Source: Bacillus sp. B15-48
GTDB taxonomy: Bacteria; Bacillota; Bacilli; Bacillales; Cytobacillaceae
Length of the DNA stretch: 64,000 nt
Direction of reading: 5' to 3'
NCBI RefSeq assembly: GCF_016879755.1
Contig: NZ_WOFU01000006.1
Span: 62,001-126,000 of the forward strand
The notes under the pieces are model-generated. The model saw only the letters and a list, made by a program, of their open reading frames with translations, was not told the DNA's origin and did not search any database. The position numbers were made by a program, and so were the translations under genes. Each line of letters begins with the position of its first letter. Position 1 is the first letter of the stretch. This document shows positions 53,849 through 62,588 of the stretch, piece by piece.

Positions 53849-55441
53849 ATGGACGTACCATTAATTTTAACGCAGTTTTTAGATCGGGCTGTAACATTAT
53901 ATGGAGAGAAAAAGGCAATTATTTGCGATCATCGAGTGTTTACATATAATCAATTAAACGAACGTGTTAATCGTCTATCTGATGGTTTACGTGAAATTGG
54001 GGTGAAGAAGGGGGATCGAATTGCCTATCTTGCACCAAATACCGTTGAAATGCTTGAGGGCTTTTATGGAACTTTCCAACTTGGTGCAGTAATGGTTCCT
54101 TTAAATACCCGGCTAAAACCAAGTGATTATCAATTTATTCTTAATCATAGTGAGACGAAAGTATTATTCGTTGATCAGGAATTATACAATTTAATTGTTC
54201 CAATAAAAGATAATCTTAAAACAGTAGAAAAAATTATCGTGCATTACCATGACGGAAGCTGTGAAGAAACAGCGTATGATGATTGGTTATCCAATCACTC
54301 TTCTGAGGCATTTGACCGTGAACCACTTGATGAACAGGATATTTGCAGTCTTTTATACACGAGTGGTACAACGGGAAATCCTAAAGGGGTGATGCTGACG
54401 CATCGAAACAATTATCTTCATGCCTTAAGTGCTATGCATCATCTTCGAGTTTGTGATGAGGACGTATTAGTTCATGTGTTGCCGATGTTCCACGTAAATG
54501 GCTGGGGTTCACCGTTTTATTATACAGCAAATGGAGCAACACAAGTTTGCTTAAGGAAAGCATCTCCAGACCAAATCTTTGAAGTGATTGAAAAACATGG
54601 GGTAACAGTAATGCATATGGCCCCAACTGTTTTAAATTCTCTTTTACAATATTATGAAAAACATGTGCCTGAATTTCAGCAAGATATTCGCGTCGTCATT
54701 GCTGGGTCAGCACCACCGCCAGCCTTTGTCACAAGGGTAGAAAAAGAATTGGGTTGGGAATTTATTCAAGTATATGGAATGACTGAATCAAGCCCTTTAA
54801 GTACAATCTCGGTCATAAGGTCTCATTTGAAGGAGCTCCCTTTACAAGAACAATATCGTTTAAAGTCGAAGGCTGGAGTCCAACTGATTGGCAGTGAAGT
54901 GAAGGTTGTCAATGAACTCGGTGGGGAAGTTGCTTGGGACGGAAACGAGATTGGCGAGGTAGTTATTAGAAGCCATGGAGTCATGAAAGGTTATTGGAAG
55001 AATGATGAAGCAACAATGGAAGCAATTCGTAATGGCTGGCTGCACACCGGGGATATGGGGACAATCGATGAATACGGGAATCTTGAAATAGTTGACAGGA
55101 AGAAGGATGTAATTATTTCTGGTGGTGAAAACATTTCCTCAATTGAAGTAGAAGGTGTCTTATATGAGCATCCGGCTGTGCAAGAGGCAGCTGTAATAGC
55201 GATTCCACATGAAAAATGGGGAGAAACACCGCATGCTATTATCGTATTAAGAGAAGGTGCTGAGGCGACTGAGCAAGAACTGATTCAATTTTCTAGAGAA
55301 AAACTTGCCCACTTTAAAGCGATTACGGGAGTAATGTTTGTGAACGAATTGCCAAAAACAGCCTCCGGGAAAATTCAAAAAGTCCAGCTTCGTGATGAAT
55401 ATTGGGAATCGATTGGAAAGAGCGGAAGATTTGTTAATTAA
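53849..55441 (+). CDS. Acyl-CoA ligase (AMP-binding family)
   Basis: ANL-superfamily enzyme that activates a carboxylic acid to acyl-CoA through an acyl-adenylate, probably a fatty acid. The P-loop motif SGTTGNPKG is at residues 172-180, followed by VYGMTESSP, the HTGDMG hinge region and PKTASGKIQK near the C-terminus with the catalytic Lys. Length is 530 residues. The ATG at 53849 has AGGAGG 6 bp upstream; the ATG at 53843 abuts it. It is monocistronic. LcfB-like but the chain length it prefers is unknown. Confidence 0.88.
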   Translation: MDVPLILTQFLDRAVTLYGEKKAIICDHRVFTYNQLNERVNRLSDGLREIGVKKGDRIAYLAPNTVEMLEGFYGTFQLGAVMVPLNTRLKPSDYQFILNHSETKVLFVDQELYNLIVPIKDNLKTVEKIIVHYHDGSCEETAYDDWLSNHSSEAFDREPLDEQDICSLLYTSGTTGNPKGVMLTHRNNYLHALSAMHHLRVCDEDVLVHVLPMFHVNGWGSPFYYTANGATQVCLRKASPDQIFEVIEKHGVTVMHMAPTVLNSLLQYYEKHVPEFQQDIRVVIAGSAPPPAFVTRVEKELGWEFIQVYGMTESSPLSTISVIRSHLKELPLQEQYRLKSKAGVQLIGSEVKVVNELGGEVAWDGNEIGEVVIRSHGVMKGYWKNDEATMEAIRNGWLHTGDMGTIDEYGNLEIVDRKKDVIISGGENISSIEVEGVLYEHPAVQEAAVIAIPHEKWGETPHAIIVLREGAEATEQELIQFSREKLAHFKAITGVMFVNELPKTASGKIQKVQLRDEYWESIGKSGRFVN

Positions 55442-55540
55442 TCAGAAAATTAGTTTGTGAGTTTCGCACCGTATTTTTAGTATTTTCCAATTTCCTATGA
55501 TATGATAATGATGAATTTTATCTCATAGGGGGATCAATTG

Positions 55541-55897
55541 ATGATACATGCACATATGACCACTTGGTTTTTGGCACTTATTCTGTTTTTTGTCGCTTTA
55601 GGATTGCATAAAAGAGGGAAAGAAAAAGGCTTTAAAATCATCCAAATGATTTTAAGAGTCTTCTATATTTTAATTCTTGGTACAGGTATTGGCTTGCTCT
55701 TTAGTCTAGCAAATATTAGTTTCCTGTATATCTTGAAGGTGGTTGTCGGCCTATGGGTAATTGCGGCAATTGAAATGATATTAATCCGTACAAGTAAAAA
55801 AGGAAATACACAAGGAATGTGGATTCAATTTATTATAGCCCTTCTGCTCGTGCTATACCTTGGCTTCACACTTCCATTAGGAACGAAAATATTTTAA
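55541..55897 (+). CDS. yisL: YisL family membrane protein (DUF1516)
   Basis: A 118-residue protein with four hydrophobic segments (TTWFLALILFFVALGL, MILRVFYILILGTGIGLLF and two more), as in YisL. Function is unknown. The ATG at 55541 has ATAGGGGG 8 bp upstream; the TTG at 55538 is in frame. The length equals B. subtilis YisL, and gerP and yisN neighbours fit. Confidence 0.85.
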   Translation: MIHAHMTTWFLALILFFVALGLHKRGKEKGFKIIQMILRVFYILILGTGIGLLFSLANISFLYILKVVVGLWVIAAIEMILIRTSKKGNTQGMWIQFIIALLLVLYLGFTLPLGTKIF

Positions 55898-55903
55898 AAA
55901 ACG

Positions 55904-55931
55904 GACGCTGTTCAAAATGACAGCGTCTTTT
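55904..55931 (+). terminator. Terminator after yisL
   Basis: GACGCTGT / ACAGCGTC with an 8-nt loop and TTTTT tail, 6 bp after the stop. Confidence 0.85.
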
Positions 55932-56071
55932 TATGTTGTCATCTTTAATCTGATTGAAAGGATTGAAATAGTATAAATACAAAAATCTCTTTTGTTCTAC
56001 TTTTTGAAGAATTATGTTAATTTAAATACGAGGGTTGTCGGAGAGAGAAATTTTAGAATTGGAGAAAGATC

Positions 56072-57619
56072 ATGGCAAAGACATATGGCTGTGTATATGA
56101 AAGTGTTGAAAGGTTGAATCTTTTCTTAGAGGAGCATAAATTTACAGATGTTCCCAATTTAATCATTCACATTATTTCAAGCGAAGAGACGCGCATCGAG
56201 ACACTTAAGCAACGTTTGGAAAACCAATTCCCTGCATCCACAGTTCTCGAATATTCTACGCCAATAAAAAATATTTCAGAAGAGCAAATTTTTATCCTCT
56301 TTACATTAATAGAAGAAAAGTTTTTAAACTTTCTCTATTATGACTTTGATACAGGGCTGCCAAATCGAATGAAGTTTACTGAGCAACTTAGGATCGTATT
56401 AGGTCGGTTCTGCCAAGGGAATGAGCCCCTAGCTTTACTTGTGATTGATATGGACCGTTTTAAAAATATCAATGATACACTTGGACATTATGTTGGGGAC
56501 CTGCTTTTAAAACAAGTGGCTTTAAGATTAAAAGAGGGAAGCCCGCCTGGTTCTTATTTAGCGCGATTTGCTGGCGATAAGTTCACGCTGCTCATTTCAA
56601 AAGATACAAGTGTAAGCAAAATTTTAACAACTGCGGAAAAATTATTAGAAAGCATTGCGGTGCCAGTTCAGTTTAATGGCCAAGAACTTTTCCTTACTGC
56701 AAGTATAGGAATCAGCTATTATCCAAACGACGGGCATGATGAACATGCTTTATTAAAGAATGCTGATACAGCGATGAATCGTTCAAAAACGTTTGGGGGA
56801 AATCGAATCACCTTTTATGCCACTGAGATGAAAGGAAAAGCAATGTTTCGATTTGAACTCGAGAATTATTTACGAAGAGCAAACACAAATAAAAATCAAG
56901 AATTTTATTTGTGTTATCAACCATTAATTGATTTAAAAACAGCAAAGATTATCGGAAATGAAGCACTTATCCGTTGGAATCACCCCCGGCTAGGGCTTGT
57001 TTCTCCTGCTGAGTTTATTCCTCTTGCGGAAGAAATTGGTATCATCGATGAAATCGGTACTTGGGTATTGAATTCGGCCTGCCAACAAACGAAGAAATGG
57101 CAACAAGCAGGGATTAGCAATCTCGAGATTTCAGTCAATGTTTCAGCTCGGCAGTTTCAACATCCATGTTTTTTTAATAAGGTTCAGGAGGCACTGAATC
57201 TTACAGGATTAGAGTCTAAATACTTGACCCTTGAACTTACTGAAAGCGCCATGTTGCAAAATCTGGATTATAGTATTTCTATCATGGAGGCGCTCCAAAA
57301 AACCGGGGTAAAAGTTGCTATCGATGACTTCGGAACCGGGTATTCTTCATTAAGTTATTTACGATCGCTTCCCATCAATTCATTAAAAATTGACCGGGCC
57401 TTTATCAACAACCTTAAAGCGACTTCTGCAGATTTAGCGATTGTGAAAGCGATTATAACGATGGGGCATGGACTGGCGATTGATGTGATTGCTGAAGGAG
57501 TAGAAACGAAGGAACAAATTGAACTTTTACGTAATTTAGAATGTCATTATGCACAAGGATTTTTCATTCAAAAGCCACTCGTATCAGGTGACTTTGAGAA
57601 AATAGTGTTACCTAAATAA
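56072..57619 (+). CDS. Cyclic-di-GMP phosphodiesterase (degenerate GGDEF + EAL)
   Basis: Two-domain c-di-GMP protein of 515 residues with a ~85-residue N-terminal part and no membrane segment, so likely cytosolic. The GGDEF domain (residues ~95-250) has AGDKF at 167-171 in place of GGDEF, so cyclase activity is unlikely; it may bind GTP or serve as a control domain. The EAL domain keeps Glu297-Ala-Leu, VNVSARQF, LELTESAM, AIDDFGTGYSSL and KIDRAF, which suggests active hydrolysis of c-di-GMP. Not found at this position in B. subtilis. GGAG precedes the ATG. Confidence 0.9.
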   Translation: MAKTYGCVYESVERLNLFLEEHKFTDVPNLIIHIISSEETRIETLKQRLENQFPASTVLEYSTPIKNISEEQIFILFTLIEEKFLNFLYYDFDTGLPNRMKFTEQLRIVLGRFCQGNEPLALLVIDMDRFKNINDTLGHYVGDLLLKQVALRLKEGSPPGSYLARFAGDKFTLLISKDTSVSKILTTAEKLLESIAVPVQFNGQELFLTASIGISYYPNDGHDEHALLKNADTAMNRSKTFGGNRITFYATEMKGKAMFRFELENYLRRANTNKNQEFYLCYQPLIDLKTAKIIGNEALIRWNHPRLGLVSPAEFIPLAEEIGIIDEIGTWVLNSACQQTKKWQQAGISNLEISVNVSARQFQHPCFFNKVQEALNLTGLESKYLTLELTESAMLQNLDYSISIMEALQKTGVKVAIDDFGTGYSSLSYLRSLPINSLKIDRAFINNLKATSADLAIVKAIITMGHGLAIDVIAEGVETKEQIELLRNLECHYAQGFFIQKPLVSGDFEKIVLPK

Positions 57620-57626
57620 CCGATGA

Positions 57627-57663
57627 GAGCCCTCCGATTCAATACGAGGGCTCTTAATCATTT
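57627..57663 (+). terminator. Terminator after the GGDEF-EAL gene
   Basis: GAGCCCTC / GAGGGCTC with a closing C-G pair, then TTAATCATTTTTT. Confidence 0.75.
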
Positions 57664-57718
57664 TTTCGTGGAACATCTTGTGAAACAAGATTTTTCGGGG
57701 CGTCACTGTGACACAGTC

Positions 57719-58279
57719 CTACGAAATTTTTTCAATTACCGTACGTTTTCCACTGCTTAATGTGAATTCAAATCGATCATTACGATGCGTACTGTAATCA
57801 AAATGATGTTGAATGCTGCATATTTGCTCTTCATTATCAAAGATTATAAAATTCACACCTATTCCTCCTTTTTGAGGATTTAGGAAGGTGAGATGATTAT
57901 AGCAATAAATACAATCATGAATGGAGAATTGGAGTGAGTTAAGCGCTTGAATAAAGTGACAAAATGCTTCATCATTTAGTTCGTCAAGAAGCCTTTCGAG
58001 AGAATAGATTAATTGCTTGCGAATGCGGATCGTTTCACGGTCGAGAAGATTGAGTAAATCATTTCCGCATTGAACCTGACCATTGTCCAGCAATAATCCT
58101 TTTGTCCAAATGTTGTTTCGTAAAACATCGATTTCCTGGTGAATATATTGCTCTAAAAGTGAGGCCTCATCGGTTTCATTATCAAAAAAAATCCATTGTT
58201 GATTAATAAATTCAATAGTTCCCATATCATAGGCTCTAGGCTGACCTTCGATTAGCTTTAATCTTTGCTGACGATTCAT
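57719..58279 (-). CDS. yisN: YisN-like protein (DUF2777)
   Basis: A 186-residue soluble protein of unknown function. It lies next to asnO, where yisN stands in B. subtilis, and has a mixed helical centre and a Cys-containing segment (DCIYCYNHL) that could bind a metal. The ATG at 58279 has GGAGG 6 bp upstream; the ATG at 58282 is one codon earlier. Family identity rests mainly on position and is moderate. Confidence 0.55.
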   Translation of the reverse strand: MNRQQRLKLIEGQPRAYDMGTIEFINQQWIFFDNETDEASLLEQYIHQEIDVLRNNIWTKGLLLDNGQVQCGNDLLNLLDRETIRIRKQLIYSLERLLDELNDEAFCHFIQALNSLQFSIHDCIYCYNHLTFLNPQKGGIGVNFIIFDNEEQICSIQHHFDYSTHRNDRFEFTLSSGKRTVIEKIS

Positions 58280-58489
58280 CATTATCCTCCGTATTTAGCT
58301 ATTCACCATCCTTTCTAGACAGTTTTATTGAAATTTATAACCACTTAAAATTTTTTTAATTATAAACACTGTTCTATACGACTCTTAGTCGTTTCATGTA
58401 ATAATGGATTTTAACCATATCGTACCTCTTTGCATAATATTAATCATAGCCCAATTTTGGATGTCCCGCTATGAAAGGATGGATACGAT

Positions 58490-60337
58490 ATGTGTGGAAT
58501 AACAGGCTGGATAAATTACCGGGGGAATTTAACTGCTGAGCATGAGACAATCAAAAAAATGACAGAAACTTTAACCAAAAGAGGGCCTGATGATACAAAT
58601 ATTTGGCTAGATACCCACGTTGCTTTCGGACACAAGCGGCTAGTTGTTGTCGATCCTGAAGGTGGGAAGCAGCCGATGACCAGGAACAAAGGAAATCGCC
58701 GCTATACAATTTGTTATAATGGTGAATTATATAACACTGAAGATATAAGGAAAACACTTTCCTTAAAAGGATATTCTTTTAAAGGTCATTCTGATACAGA
58801 AGTTTTGATAACAGCTTTTATGGAATGGCAAGAAAATTGTGTAGAGTATTTAAATGGAATTTTTGTTTTTGCTGTGTGGGATGAATTAGAAGAAACCGTA
58901 TTTATTGGAAGAGACCGTTTAGGTGTTAAGCCGCTCTTTTATGCTGAGACATCATCGGGTTTCCTGTTTGGCTCGGAGCTGAAAGCCATCCTTGCGCATC
59001 GAGAAGTACGTGCAGAAGTGAATAGGGAAGGACTTAGTGAATTATTTGGTCTCGGACCATCCCGTATACCAGGTAGCGGGGTATTTAAAGGGATTAAAGA
59101 GTTACGTCCGGCTCATGCACTCCGTTTTTCAAAGAATGGGTTGGTGGTTTGGCGCTACTGGAATGTAAAAAGTGAGCAACATCAAGATAGTCTCGAGGAA
59201 ACGTCTGTAAAGGTAGGAGAACTGTTTACAGACGCAGTTAAGCGCCAGCTTGTTTCTGATGTTCCTTTATGTACATTCCTATCAGGAGGAGTCGATTCGA
59301 GTGCGATAACCGCGATCGCAGCGAATGAATATGCTACGACTGGCAAAGGCCGTCTGCATACGTATTCAATTGATTATGAAGGAAATGATCAGTTTTTTAA
59401 AGCGAATGAATTTCAGCCTAATTCTGATGGGGCATTCATTAAAAAAATGACTGACACTTATCAAACCGTTCACCATCATTGTGTTATCTCTCAGGAGAAG
59501 TTAGCTGATTTACTTGAGCAAGCCGTCCGTTTTCGTGATTTACCGGGGATGGCAGATATTGATTCATCGCTTCTGTGGTTCTGTGGAGAAATAAAAAAGG
59601 ACTATACTGTTGGCTTATCTGGGGAATGTGCGGACGAAATTTTCGGTGGGTATCCATGGTTTCAGCGCGCAGATGACCTGAACCGTTCGGGATTTCCTTG
59701 GATGAGGTCAATAGGAGCACGGCAAGGGCTGTTGAGAAGCGATTGGCAGCAGAAATTAAATCTTAAAGAATTTATGATCGATCGTTATAAAGAAACCATT
59801 TCAGAAGTTCCGACTCTAGAAGGAGAGAGCAAGGAAGAAGCGAAAAGACGAGAACTATTTTATTTAAATATAATATGGTTTATGACGACGCTTCTTGATC
59901 GAAAGGATCGGATGAGTATGGGAGCGAGCCTAGAGGTACGTGTACCATTTGCAGACCATCGCCTTGTTGAGTATGTGTGGAATATTCCATGGGAGATGAA
60001 AATGCATGGTGGCCGGGAGAAGGGGATTTTGCGTAAGGCATTAGAAGGAACTTTGCCAAAGGAAATCTTATATCGGAAAAAAAGTCCTTATCCGAAAACG
60101 CATAACCCTGCATATACTGAAACGGTGAAAAATAGGCTGACCGAATATCTTAGCGATAAAAATAGTGCTCTGCATGAATTCTTTGAACGGGAAAAATTAC
60201 TTGAAATTATTGAGAGTGATGGAGCAAGCTTTAATGTGCCGTGGTTTGGACAATTAATGACAGGTCCACAACTTCTTGCACATATCGCGCAAATTCATAT
60301 TTGGTTTAGAGATTATAATGTAAATATCGTCGATTAA
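58490..60337 (+). CDS. asnO: AsnO, asparagine synthase (glutamine-hydrolysing)
   Basis: Makes asparagine from aspartate, ATP and glutamine. The N-terminal nucleophile Cys2 (MCGITGWINYRG) marks the class II glutaminase domain, with NGELYNTEDIR and LNGIFVFAVWDE. The synthetase domain has the pyrophosphate loop SGGVDSSA and GLSGECADEIFGGYPW. Length of 615 residues and the place after yisN fit AsnO, the sporulation-expressed enzyme of B. subtilis. A palindromic terminator follows. Confidence 0.92.
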   Translation: MCGITGWINYRGNLTAEHETIKKMTETLTKRGPDDTNIWLDTHVAFGHKRLVVVDPEGGKQPMTRNKGNRRYTICYNGELYNTEDIRKTLSLKGYSFKGHSDTEVLITAFMEWQENCVEYLNGIFVFAVWDELEETVFIGRDRLGVKPLFYAETSSGFLFGSELKAILAHREVRAEVNREGLSELFGLGPSRIPGSGVFKGIKELRPAHALRFSKNGLVVWRYWNVKSEQHQDSLEETSVKVGELFTDAVKRQLVSDVPLCTFLSGGVDSSAITAIAANEYATTGKGRLHTYSIDYEGNDQFFKANEFQPNSDGAFIKKMTDTYQTVHHHCVISQEKLADLLEQAVRFRDLPGMADIDSSLLWFCGEIKKDYTVGLSGECADEIFGGYPWFQRADDLNRSGFPWMRSIGARQGLLRSDWQQKLNLKEFMIDRYKETISEVPTLEGESKEEAKRRELFYLNIIWFMTTLLDRKDRMSMGASLEVRVPFADHRLVEYVWNIPWEMKMHGGREKGILRKALEGTLPKEILYRKKSPYPKTHNPAYTETVKNRLTEYLSDKNSALHEFFEREKLLEIIESDGASFNVPWFGQLMTGPQLLAHIAQIHIWFRDYNVNIVD

Positions 60338-60360
60338 CCGAAGACACTTCACTTAAGTCT

Positions 60361-60390
60361 ACCACAGCCATATGGCTGTGGTATTTTCAT
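60361..60390 (+). terminator. Terminator after asnO
   Basis: A perfect palindrome: 11-bp arms ACCACAGCCAT / ATGGCTGTGGT meet at 60371/60372, followed by ATTTTC. In RNA a few central bases would form the loop. Confidence 0.75.
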
Positions 60391-60516
60391 CGTTTCGCGT
60401 GAAGGTTAATTAAAACAAAAAAATATGACAGAACTAATTGTCGTTTGACGTCTTCGTGGACAAGGGATAATCTATAAGGGATACATAAATGCTCATATAT
60501 TGAGGGGGAACTGGGG

Positions 60517-62034
60517 ATGAAGAAACGATTTCTTGTTTTTATCATGTTGCCATTCTTTCTTTTATCTGTAATCCCTGTGGGAGCAGTGGATCACAGTGAT
60601 CGAAAATGGCAAGATGAATCGATTTATTATTTAATGGTAGACCGGTTTAATAATGGGGATAATAGCAATGACTATATGGTTGATACAAGAGATCCGCACG
60701 CATATCATGGCGGTGATTTTGAAGGGGTTATTAAACAGCTTGATTATTTGAGTGAGATGGGATTTACGACGATTCTCCTCTCTCCGATTTTTGAAAATGA
60801 TGAAAATGGCTATCATGGCTTTTTTATTACTGATTTTTATAAAACGGAAGAACATCTCGGGGATTTAGAAACATTTCAGCGGCTCGTTCAAGAGGCGCAT
60901 AAACGCAATATGAAGATTGTCGTGGATTTTATTGTTAACCAAGTATCTCCGAACCATTCCTGGGTAAATGATTCTGAAAAGGAAGAATGGCTTCTTTCAC
61001 AAGAGGAAGCAGGAACTGGAATTGTCCAGGAGCGTAGTGAGCTGCCACATTTAAATCTTGAGCACCAAGAAGTAAGCAATTATTTGCTTGAGGCAGCAAA
61101 ATGGTGGATTGAGGAAACGGATATTGATGGTTATCGCCTTCTTGATGTCCATCTAGCTCCAATAAGCTTCTGGGAGCAGTTTTCAAATGAAGTGAAGGCG
61201 ACAAAGGAAAATTTCTTTTTACTCGGTGATACGAGTGTTAGTGACAGTGACACTATTTCTGAATATGTAAACATTGGGTTTGATAGTTTTATGGACTATC
61301 CGTTAAATGCCCCATTAAGATCCGTGTTCGCAAAGCCTGATCAGTCATTTGCTCCGCTTTTTGCGATAATGGCTGAAAATGAAACAAATTATCACGATTC
61401 CTATTTACTAGGACAATTTATGGATAATCAAGATATGGTTCGATTTACCGAGGACATGGTGGTAAACAATGAGCATCCTGGTCCTAGATGGCGATTGGCG
61501 TTAACTTATTTGTATACGACACCAGGAATTCCGCTCGTGTATTATGGCAGCGAAATTGCATTAGCAGGTCAGGAAGCACCAGATAACCGAAGGCAAATGA
61601 ATTTTTTTACAGATAAGGAGCTCGTTGACTATATTTCTAATTTAGGCGATCTTCGTGGGAAACTTCCTTCCTTGACTAGAGGATCATTTGAGTTACTTTA
61701 TGAACAAGATGGGATGGCAATATTTAAACGAGAGTATGAAGAAGAAACGGCTGTTGTAGTCATTAATAATACGTCAAAGACGCAATGGGTTACTTTAAAT
61801 GCAGAGCAATTAGATACGAATAAAGAATTACGCGGCATTTTGGCAGGTGACCTCATACGGAGTGATGACAATGACGAATACCAAATGGTTATAGATAGGG
61901 AAGAAGCAGAGATTTATGTATTAATAGAAAAGACGGAGATTAATTTTCTGTTTTTCGTTGTTGTTTTCTCTGTTCCCCTGTTATTTTTATTGTTTATTTA
62001 CATGGCCAAAAAAAGAGCAAAGAATACTTACTAA
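60517..62034 (+). CDS. Membrane-anchored GH13 alpha-amylase-like protein, likely inactive
   Basis: A 505-residue protein with a signal peptide (residues 1-23), a GH13-type barrel and a C-terminal membrane helix (~477-497) with a basic tail, so the domain faces outside. Family regions are recognisable but altered. Region I reads DFIVNQ (usual His is Gln142). Region II reads DGYRLLDVH, with Leu209 where the nucleophile Asp should be and Asp210 one place later. Region III reads GDTSV with Asp238 for the acid/base Glu. Region IV reads DNQD with Gln305 for His and Asp306 kept. Likely a pseudoenzyme or a binding protein. GGGGG precedes the ATG. Confidence 0.85.
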   Translation: MKKRFLVFIMLPFFLLSVIPVGAVDHSDRKWQDESIYYLMVDRFNNGDNSNDYMVDTRDPHAYHGGDFEGVIKQLDYLSEMGFTTILLSPIFENDENGYHGFFITDFYKTEEHLGDLETFQRLVQEAHKRNMKIVVDFIVNQVSPNHSWVNDSEKEEWLLSQEEAGTGIVQERSELPHLNLEHQEVSNYLLEAAKWWIEETDIDGYRLLDVHLAPISFWEQFSNEVKATKENFFLLGDTSVSDSDTISEYVNIGFDSFMDYPLNAPLRSVFAKPDQSFAPLFAIMAENETNYHDSYLLGQFMDNQDMVRFTEDMVVNNEHPGPRWRLALTYLYTTPGIPLVYYGSEIALAGQEAPDNRRQMNFFTDKELVDYISNLGDLRGKLPSLTRGSFELLYEQDGMAIFKREYEEETAVVVINNTSKTQWVTLNAEQLDTNKELRGILAGDLIRSDDNDEYQMVIDREEAEIYVLIEKTEINFLFFVVVFSVPLLFLLFIYMAKKRAKNTY

Positions 62035-62151
62035 TGGAAAAGGTAGCAATTAAAAATGGAGTAAAAGTACAGCTAATATTGGACGTTTTTTGTAGAAAAA
62101 GTCAATTATGAACATTTGGTCGAAGAGATTCGAACGTTTTTTGAGCGATAA
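62034..62151 (+). pseudogene. Possible frameshifted mini-ORF after the GH13 gene
   Basis: An ATG overlaps the GH13 stop (TAATG) and reads MEKVAIKNGVKVQLILDVF. At a T6 run (62086-62091) the frame breaks; removing one T lets it continue as VEKVNYEHLVEEIRTFFER and TAA, 38 residues in all. No good ribosome site is seen. It could be a small gene with a slippage site, a decayed gene, or chance. Confidence 0.3.
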
Positions 62152-62169
62152 TGCTGGTAACGCGTTTTT

Positions 62170-62400
62170 TTATCCAAGTACTCGGAATAAAAACACCAAA
62201 TTTCAATGATATATTGCTAGTACTCGTAATAAAACGTTGTAAAATGAGGGTTTAATCCGAGTACTAGTAATAAAATGAGGTCAGAAGGCCGATATAATCC
62301 CTGTACTAGCAATAAAAAACGGCCAAAAATCGGTTTAATCCAAGTACTAGGATTAAACCAGCCTTATAATCACGGTTAATCCAAGTACTAGCAATAAAAC
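62170..62400. repeat. Cluster of six GTACTAG/AATAAAA repeats
   Basis: Six copies of a ~25-bp word of the form TTTAATCCRAGTACTAGYAA followed by TAAAA, in varied states, lie at about 62171, 62215, 62251, 62295, 62336 and 62375. The word is nearly palindromic around GTAC. Two inverted copies form the hairpin at 42844-42889. No gene is present between 62151 and the terminator at 62558. Confidence 0.7.
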
Positions 62401-62557
62401 TTAGCCTATTTAAGAAACAATCTACCCTTTTTTAAAAAAACTGAGTAAAAAAATTCGGTCGTTATGGTCCCCCATCCACTTTTTAAAATCCGAGGTCGAT
62501 TAGTCCTTAACATGAAAAAAGTTAATTTAACTAGAATACATAACATTTAACAAAAGG

Positions 62558-62588
62558 ACCGGGCAATTCAATTTGCCCGGTTTTTCTT
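62558..62588 (+). terminator. Terminator hairpin at the intron target
   Basis: ACCGGGCAA / TTGCCCGGT (9 bp) with a 6-nt loop, then TTTTCTT. No gene ends close before it. The group II intron begins right after the T-run. Confidence 0.75.

Noticed and set aside
58430-58470. SigE promoter before asnO (CATAATAT near 58433)
   Set aside because: The -10 fits only partly and the ATAT -35 is too close (about 12 bp).
62170-62400. CRISPR-like spacing of GTACTAG repeats
   Set aside because: The repeats vary and spacing is irregular; no leader or cas genes.
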